Shown here piece by piece: positions 56,796 to 64,000 of a stretch of DNA of 64,000 nucleotides (the stretch's first letter is position 1; every line of letters begins with the position of its first letter). The stretch covers positions 124,001-188,000 of the forward strand of contig JACEHZ010000373.1 in assembly GCA_017893485.1 (NCBI GenBank). The letters run 5' to 3'. Position numbers and translations under genes: made by a program. Source of the DNA: Hemerocallis citrina (Eukaryota; Streptophyta; Magnoliopsida; Asparagales; Asphodelaceae). Under the pieces are notes generated by a model, which worked only from the letters and a program-made list of their open reading frames with translations, made no database searches and was not told the origin of the DNA.

Positions 56796-56900
56796 ATGGC
56801 ACGCACGCGGGATAATGTGGAGGAAGGAACGAGTAGTAGACCTCCGAAAACTCTAGGTGTCGGACCACGTACTTGTTATGGAGCACCTCCAGGTGATATA
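56796..56900 (+). pseudogene. Small ORF start cut by the LARD-B insertion
   Basis: An ATG opens MARTRDNVEEGTSSRPPKTL and continues GVGPRTCYGAPPGDI, at which point the LARD-B 5' LTR (56901) interrupts it. The basic, Pro/Gly-rich start resembles N-termini of some plant transposon-borne ORFs, but I cannot name the family. The remainder would lie beyond the right edge of the window if it survives. Confidence 0.3.
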
Positions 56901-57841
56901 TGATGATGGTAAAAATCGCAGCAGATCAGAGCCATACGATCCCGGCACGGATCTCAAGGCATCTACAGCCAGATTAGCCATTACAGGCCCGGGCCCACTC
57001 CGAGACATGGGCTTCTCTAAAGCCCATAAAAAGAGACATACTAGGCCCACTAAGAGAGACACCCAGCCCATGATGGCCAGGAGTCAAATCTCTTATCCCC
57101 TCACAGAGATATCTTATCTCTTCAGGGAAGGAGACATGAAAGATCCAATGGTCACGATTCAGTTTCTAGAATGTCCCTCAGGCCTATAAATACTCCTCCC
57201 CCTCCTCAGTCTCCAGGTAATCAATAATTCACCAGTTTTCACTCTCTTACTCTCTCTTTCTGGTTCTGACTTGAGCATCGGAGAGTCTGTCGTCGGGAGC
57301 CACCCCCCGGTGTTTCAGACATTTTGCAGGTCCATCGACTGCATCAACAACCGTCGATTTCAGATCACAGAAGTTCAATCAACGATCCAGATTCAATCTC
57401 AGGAGCTCTAACGTCTTTTAATGGCCAAGGCACAGGTTTGACTGTTAGTAGTTTCCATCCATTATTAACTCACTATCTGTTTGCTCCCACACCGAAAAAA
57501 GCAGTAACAGATTGGCACTGTCTGTGGAAAATCTACACAAGTAAGACTTATCACCATGCCACAAAGACTAAGAGGTAAAGGGGCGGCCTCCAGCCATCGT
57601 ACTACCACTCTTCGTTAACCAGCTCCTCCTATGGAAGATCAGATCCCTCCTCAACAGTCACCCGAACAACCTAATCACGCTCCTTCCAACGAAGAGGCAC
57701 CGGGGGGGCTCCTGACAAAACCGTCCTGAACAACATCCTCAATACGACCGTATATCAGTCCACAATGCTTTAACTGGATCCCAAAAGAAGGACGACCAAG
57801 TCCTTCACCGTATCCAAGAAGTAGAAGATCGCCTAGAACAG

Positions 57842-58290
57842 ATGAAGAATGAGAGAAACTGGTTCAACAGGGCCTACCGCCCTAATCAATGTCCCTTCAG
57901 CAAAACCATCCTCGATGCACCCGTTCCAAGAAACTTCAAAGCTCCTCAATTCGGATCCTACAACGGGAAATCAGACCCGACGGACCACATCGAGAGCTTT
58001 AAAACACTTATGATGTTCTATAACGTCACCGATGCACTCATGTGTCGGACATTTCCCGCTACACTGAAATGATCAGCTAGGAAATGGTATTCACATCTGA
58101 AATCCGAATCCACATTTTCTTTTGATCAGCTCGAGGAACTCTTCGTTGCACATTTCATTACTAGGCAGAGAACTGAAAAAACCAGTGTCTCCCTGCTAGA
58201 ACTGAAGCAAGAAGATGGAGAACTGCTAAAGGACTTCGCCAAGCATTTTACAACTGAAGCAAGGTCAATTTATGCCTTGAGCACTTCAGT
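57842..58290 (+). pseudogene. gag core of LARD-B, broken by a stop
   Basis: The frame from 57842 reads [40 protein letters not shown] and CRTFPATLK, then TGA at 58070-58072. Past the stop the same frame continues with [12 protein letters not shown] and [14 protein letters not shown]. This copy has the DAPVPR-to-CRTF part in one frame, where LARD-A is frameshifted, so the two copies carry independent lesions. Confidence 0.87.
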
Positions 58291-59029
58291 CACAACTACA
58301 GCTCTTTCGCCACAACGTCACTAACAAAGACCTAAAAGCCTCCCTCGCTAAAAAGCCACGCAAAAGTTTCACTGTGCTCCTGAAAGGAGTGACAAGTATA
58401 TCAGGGTCGAGGAAGCTCTCTATTCTCAAGGCAAGAACAATTCATCTTCCGGGAACAAATGGAAAAACATAAGCGAGGAAGAACACAGGAAGTTTCAGAA
58501 AAATGGTGCAAGTTCACGCCGTCCAACTCTAGCGTCACGCTTCGACAAATTCACTCCTCTCAATACAAGCGTATCAGCCCTCCTCCTAGAAATGGAGAAG
58601 GATTGAATAATCTACCTTCCCCCCACGATGTCAACGTCTAGCAGAAGAAGAGACAAAAATAAGTGGTGCACATTTCACAGAAATCATGGACACACTAATA
58701 ACAACTGTCAATCCTTAAAGACGAACCGGAAGCCCTAATTCACAGGGGCTATCTCTCCAACTTCGTTCAGAAAGACAACGACGCCGAATATCCTCCGTTC
58801 CAGAGGGCTAATAAGTGTCAACAGAGGTCATGTGAGTTGCAAGACTCTGAACACATGACCGTCCTTCACTCCATTCATGAAGACCCGACGGGGGGAGATT
58901 CCAACTCCTCCCGCAAAGCTTTCATCATCAAGTCAACTCCATAGATAACATTTCGCCTGCCAAATGCACCGGGATCCTAATATCTTTCTCCGACAAAGAC
59001 TTAGAAGGCATCCAAACACCTCATTGCGA

Positions 59030-59520
59030 CGCACTGGTCATAAACCTTTGCATGCTAAATCATGAGGTACGCCGCATCCTGGTGGACAATGGCAGCTCAG
59101 TAAACATCCTCTTCATGGCCACATTTCAGGCTCTCAAGCTCTCCCAAGACCGACTCAAGCCAGCCGGTTATACACTTCATGACTTCTCTGGTGTACTTGT
59201 CTAAGTCGAGGTAAATGTCGCACTCGACATAACAGCAAGAAAAGCCCCCGTTATTCAAACAGAAGCACTGGACTCTATGGTAGTCGATGTCAAAGCTGCA
59301 TACAATGCCATATTTGGTCGTCCAGGCCGGACGGCATTCCATGTAATTGCCTTCGCATTTCACACGAAAATGAAGTTCCCAACAACAGCTGGCATAGGCC
59401 AAGCAATAGGAATCCAAGTGGCGGCACGAACATGCTACACCGCTACAATGGGGGGCTCCATTCTCCCCCTCAATGCCATAGAGCTACCACCACAAAATAG
59501 TCACATAACTCCAAAACTGT
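59030..59520 (+). pseudogene. Retropepsin-like protease of LARD-B, broken
   Basis: The active-site region reads [20 protein letters not shown] with the catalytic Asp kept, unlike LARD-A. A stop at about 59202 splits it. A later frame (59277-59522) holds YNAIFGRPGRTAFHVIAF and the tail AIELPPQ. Nothing like reverse transcriptase follows. Confidence 0.82.
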
Positions 59521-61724
59521 AAACGAGCTTGAAGCCTCTGCCATAACCAACTCTACCACGAACTTCCAAACCTGCCATACCATCTCTTGCCAGGTCCAAA
59601 CTATTTCTCGTCATGATATAGTAATAAACTTGAATCCCTCTCCTGAAGCCACTCCGCTCAGTCGACGGAAACAAATAATCTAGCCTAAACACGTTGGTAC
59701 ATCAGAAGATTTTCCTTTCTCTATGCAAAACAATGGGGGACTCCCTCCAAAATAGGTAAGTCCAGGCAAGTTCTATCAAGTTGTTCGCCTGACGGCTCAT
59801 CAACTTGAAGACCCGGAGGGTAAGGAGATATCAGCAGGGACTTGGAAAGTAGACAACCTTGTGAACTACAACGAGTTGGGTGTCAAACTTGTACACAAAA
59901 ATGGCACCAAAAAATCATTAAAAATTTCCTACAAGACCGGTTCGGAGCCCGCATCCATAATGCAAAGTTACTACAGCAATCTACAATGAATCAAGTTCAG
60001 AGTGTGCTTCGTCAATCGATCTGCTCCTACAACCTGTTAATTCATCAAAGCAAACAACGAGTTACACGCCTAACTTACATTCAAAGTGGCTCTAAACACT
60101 TGTTACAAGCTTTCTACAATGCAAGTTCGGAATCCATAACTCGGGAGTTGCGGCATGCAACCTCGCATGCTTAGAACACAATTCACTGATCGAACTGTTC
60201 CTGCAACTAGTTGAACTTCCTTGGAGGCTCGGAAAGAACAAGTTGAGTTCCACACTTAAACACTTAAGCAGCACCAAACACTAGTTGCAAGTCTCCTCAT
60301 AAGACGGATTCGGAGTTCATACCCATGGCTCAACAAGGACTCTAAATAATTTGCAATAACGCATATTCACAGTGCACTTCTCTATTCGATCTGCTCCTGC
60401 AATCCGTCAATGCCTTGACGACCGGTTCGAAGACAAGTTTATGGTTCAAAAGAGACCCTGTCAATTTGCAAAGAAGCAAGTTCAGAGTGCGTTTTACCAT
60501 TCGAGCTGCTCCTGCAACCTGTTAATACTTAAACTAACATGTTCAGAATCCATGTTCATGGTTCATAGTTACTTTCGCAACCTGTAATGACACACGTTCA
60601 GAGTTCAACTTGTCATTCGATCTATTCCTGTAACTAGTTAAATTTTCTCAACAACAGATTAATAGGTCCAAAATCATGGATCGAAGTTACCCTAATAACA
60701 CTTGTAAAAAGCCACACTTGGGATTCAACTCTCCATTCGATGTGACTCTCATAATCTGTCAGAGGCCCTATGCAGCAAGTTTGGAAAATAACTCTTCCTC
60801 AGAGTTGTCCCTACAACTAGCTGGGTTCAAGACGGAGCAATGCTACACTCCGTCATATACCGTCGACAACTCTTTAAGCTATACGCAACAGACTTGAGGC
60901 CTTGTTATTTAGCGACAAAGAACCCGTCGATAGCACATCAACCATGACGGCAAGGATCAAGCATGTGAAATGAACTCTTCAAATTACAGAACTATCACCA
61001 ACTCATATGTTCAAGATCTAACTCATATGTTCAAGATACAGTAGCACTACAGACCTCTGCAATTACAAAACGGCTAGTCCAGAGTCTAACTCTCCCATGA
61101 GCAGCTCATACGACTAGCCAACCCCCAAGACGATGTATCACAGGATAAGACACCGACATGTAGAAGACCTCTCATTCCAAAAACTATGAGTCTCATTACA
61201 ACAGCAAAATTACAATGACTCGACATTTCACGTCTAGGAATCGCTACCAAAAGTCCTGCGAACACTGTATAGAAAACTGTCATGAAAGCAGTTCTTCCAG
61301 CCATACACACTGGAGAGATGCTTTACCTAAGAGAAACAAAACTCCTCGGTGGCCTCCTACCAACTAATAGCTCCATAGGGCCGCCTCAACCCTTGATTAT
61401 GATGTTCAAAACAAGTCTTCCTTAGATGAGCAAACTTCAGATTCATTAGACCTCCTTCACCTGAGCAACCTCCAACTCCGTCTCACTTGAAGCACCGTGC
61501 AAACGGGAAATTCCAACTCTGTCAAGCATAGCGTATCACGAAGGAGGACAAGCTCAGTATCCCGGGGAACCTCATTCCATGCACGCAACCACTTGTCAGT
61601 AAAGAGAAGAAGGGAATCATCTCAATGCTGAATAAACACAAATTACTTCACTTCCATATTAAGAAGATTCAAAATACCCACAAATCATCCGCTCTAAAAA
61701 TGAGTTTGGCACTCCACGCGCCAC

Positions 61725-63045
61725 TTGCGTTCCTCTGGCCAACCACTCGTCATCATTAAGCAACGGGTCCAACACCCCGATCTCCGCTCGCCGCTTGAGC
61801 TCCATCAGAGACTCTTTGGTCCCAAATAATGAGTTCAACGCTGAGTTCGCCGCTCAAGCTCCATCAATAACTCATTGGTCCCAAACAACGAGTTCAGCGC
61901 TCTGCTCGCCACTTGAGCTCCATTAACAACTCGTTGGTCCCAAACAACGAGTTCAGCTCTCCGCTTGTCGCTCGAGCTCCATTAATAACTCGTTGGTCCC
62001 AAACAACGAGTTGAGTGCTCCGCTCGCCACTTGAGCTCCATCAACAACTCGTTTGTCCCAAACAACAAGTTCAGCGCTCCGCTTGCCGCTAGAGCTCCAT
62101 CAACAACTCATTTGTCCCAAACAACGAGTTCAGCACTCCGCTCGCCGCTCGAGCTCCATTAATAGCTCGTTGGTTTCAAACAACGAGTTCAGCACTCTGT
62201 TCGCCGTTTGAGCTCCATCAACAACTCGTTTGTCCAAACAACGAGCCCAACACCTCGATCTTTGCTCAGGCTCCATTAATAGCCCGTTGGCTCCAAACAA
62301 CAGGTCAATGTCCTACTCTTCGCTTGAGCTCCATTAACAAATTGTTGGCACCCAACAAAAAGTTCAATTCCTTGGTCTTCGCTCAAGCTTCACCAAATAG
62401 CTCGTTGGCTCCAAACAACGAGTTCAACACTTCGGTCTTCGCTCAAGCTCCACCAAATAACTCGTTGGCTCTGAACAACGAGTTCAGCGCCCCTCTATCC
62501 GCTTGAGATCCATCAACAACTCTTTTGTCCCGAACAACAAGTTCAGTGCTCTGCTCGCCACTTGAGCTCCAGCAGCAGCTCGTTGGCTCCAAACAACAAA
62601 TTCGACGCCTTGCTCTATGCTTGAGCTCCGTCCATAACTCGTTGACTCCAGCGCTCTGCTCACTGTTTGAGCTCCATCAACAACTCGTTTGTCCTAAACA
62701 ACGATTTTGGCGTTCTACTCACTGCTTGAGATCCATCAACAACTCGTTAGTTCCAAACAATGAGTTCAGCGCTCTGCTCGTCGCTCAAGTCTCACCAAGC
62801 AACTCGTTGGCTCCAAACAATGAGTTCGACGCCTTGCTCTATGCTTGAGCTCCATCCATAACTCGTTGACTCCAGCACTCCGCTCGCCGTTTGAGCTCCA
62901 TCAACAACTCGTTTGTCCCAAACAACGAGTTCAGCGCTATGCTCACCGCTTGAGCTCCATCAACAACTCGTTGGTCCCAAATAACGAGTTTAGCGCTCTG
63001 CTCATCGCTCAAGTCCCACCAAACAACTTTTCCGAGCCAAACAAC
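61725..63045 (+). repeat. 59-bp tandem array with hairpin units in LARD-B
   Basis: About 23 units have the consensus GAGCTCCATCAACAACTCGT, then TGGTCCCAAACAACGAGTTC and AGCGCTCTGCTCGCC. The unit-to-unit distance of 59 is clear (for example CCATCAATAACTC at 61861 and CCATTAACAACTC at 61920). Each unit has the stem AACTCGTTG/CAACGAGTT. The units are more uniform here than in LARD-A, and two are shortened (near 62640 and 62866). Confidence 0.9.
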
Positions 63046-63059
63046 AAGTTCAAGCTCAT

Positions 63060-64000
63060 GTGCATCTCATTGCTCTCCCTACAAACTCACCGGGATCAAA
63101 CGACAGTTTCTGCATCAGCTCTATCTCAGAGTTGTTTCTAAACTCGCCAAAGTTAAATGGCAGTTGCTGGACCAACTCCATCAAGGAGTTGTCCCTACAT
63201 GCTTGCTGGGTACAAACAGCAGGTGCAACATCCAACTCGGTTATAGAGTCCTTCCTAAGCTTGTTGAGAATGAACAACAAGTTCAACACACACCTCCATC
63301 ACGGAGTTTCCTCTACAAAACTTGCCAAGGTCAAACGGCGGTGTCTGGACCAGCTGAATCAAAGAGTTTTCTCTACACGCTTGCTGGGCACAAACAGCAG
63401 GTACAACATCCAACTCAGTCATAGAGTCCTTTATGAACTCATCGGGATCAAACGGCAATTTCTACACTGACTCTATCTCAGAGTTGTCTCTACACGCTTG
63501 CTGAGTGCAAATAGCAGGTGCAACATCCAACTCTGTCTTAGAGTACTCTCCAAACTCATCAGGACTAAATGGCAATTTTTACATTGATTCTACTACAGAG
63601 TTGTCTTTACAAACTCGCTGGGATCAAACAGCGAGCTCTACGCTAACTCAGCCATGAGTTGCCCCTACAAACTCACCGGGGTCAAATGGTAGTTTCTGGA
63701 CCAACTCAATCAAAAAGTTGTCTCTACACGCTTGCTGCGTGCAAACAGCAGGAGCGACATCCAACTCCATCATAGAGTCCTCTCTAAGCTTGTTAGGAAT
63801 AAACAATAAGTTCAGCATAAAACTCGATCACGGAGTTTCCCCTATAAATTTGCTAGAGCCAACCAGCAAGCTCAGCACTCAATTCTACCTCTGAGTTCCA
63901 TCTAAATTCGCTAGGATCAAACAGCGAGCCATACATTGACTCAGTCAAAGAATTGTCTCTCCACACTTGCTGGGTGCAAATAGCAGGTGCAATGTCCCTC
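63060..64000 (+). repeat. Second tandem domain of LARD-B with units of about 58-60 bp
   Basis: Units begin near GAGTTGTCTCTACA and alternate between CGCTTGCTGGGTGCAAACAG and variants such as AACTCACCGGGATCAAACGG. Higher-order repetition is visible (CAGCAGGTGCAACATCCAACTC recurs at about 63220, 63398, 63510 and 63750). Each unit keeps an inverted pair such as TTGCTG...CAGCAG at the position of the hairpin in the 59-bp array, which suggests a common origin. ORFs on both strands are periodic artefacts. Confidence 0.75.

Larger units (their letters stand above)
56901..64000 (+). mobile_element. LARD-B, second gag-protease gypsy derivative (runs off right edge)
   Basis: The 5' LTR at 56901-57509 starts TGATGATGGTAAAAATCGC like LARD-A, followed by the primer site GATTGGCACTGTCTGTGG from 57510. 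The internal order is the same as LARD-A: gag, protease, repeats of about 120 bp (60000-60740), then the 59-bp hairpin array. The 3' LTR is outside the window, so the TSD cannot be checked. No reverse transcriptase lies between the protease and the repeats, confirming that the gap is a family trait. Confidence 0.9.

Noticed and set aside
62324..63470. Plus-strand ORFs with repeated NNSLVPNNEF peptides
   Set aside because: They read the 59-bp array. The peptide period of 59 residues is just three DNA units, and the frames are not conserved between arrays.
1..64000. tRNA, rRNA, CRISPR or riboswitch signals
   Set aside because: None found by eye on either strand. The regular repeats present are transposon arrays in a plant nuclear genome.

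Overview
This is nuclear DNA from a flowering plant with a transposon-rich genome, probably a eudicot. The evidence is a spliced BEL1-type TALE homeobox gene, captured fragments of plant-like threonine aldolase and RuvB-like helicase genes, and a dense load of CACTA, Tourist-type MITE, Ty1/copia and Ty3/gypsy-derived elements. Only one apparently functional host gene is visible. It is a four-exon BEL1-like homeodomain gene on the minus strand (start codon 50180, stop codon 32876-32878). All splice sites fit, the frame is open across all joins, and the inferred protein has 486 residues.

Layout. (1) 1-30768 is a complex of one long-LTR, non-coding retrotransposon family in both orientations. 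L1 (minus) has a 3' LTR at 1-3248 cut by the window edge, an internal region at 3249-4198 and a 5' LTR at 4199-10068 holding a CACTA element (4780-7994). Two related plus-strand LTR-like units follow in tandem (10069-14026 and 14027-17215). L2 (minus) has a truncated 3' LTR at 17216-18065, an internal region at 18066-18875 and a 5' LTR at 18876-30768. The L2 5' LTR is split by a CACTA element (19573-28289), which carries a threonine aldolase exon fragment and a second CACTA element (20712-24820). That inner element carries a RuvB-like 1 fragment and a 418-bp solo-LTR-like insertion. (2) 30769-32418 is the 3' remnant of a degenerate copia element. (3) 32876-50180 is the BEL1-like gene. Its third intron has grown to about 13.7 kb through two insertions, both antisense to the gene: a decayed Tork-like copia element (33629-38451, TSD GTAGG) and a gag-protease-only gypsy derivative (38515-46833, TSD CTTAT). 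(4) 50266-53815 is a head-to-tail array of a short interspersed repeat, starting less than 100 bp upstream of the BEL1 start codon and itself invaded by two long-inverted-repeat elements. (5) 53921-55799 holds two Tourist-like MITEs with TAA/TTA target duplications. (6) 55800-56900 is unassigned and ends in a small ORF cut by the next insertion. (7) 56901-64000 is a second copy of the gag-protease gypsy derivative, running off the right edge and carrying a larger version of the same 59-bp hairpin-bearing tandem array.

How it fits together. The region reads as a homeobox locus surviving in heavily invaded DNA: both large intronic insertions are antisense and leave the exons and splice sites untouched. 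The items most worth follow-up are the BEL1 intron, the copia element whose 5' LTR is an inverted duplication of its LTR 3' end, the four-level nest with captured host gene fragments, and the 59-bp palindromic tandem arrays shared by the two gypsy derivatives. I see no RNA genes, CRISPR arrays or bacterial features.
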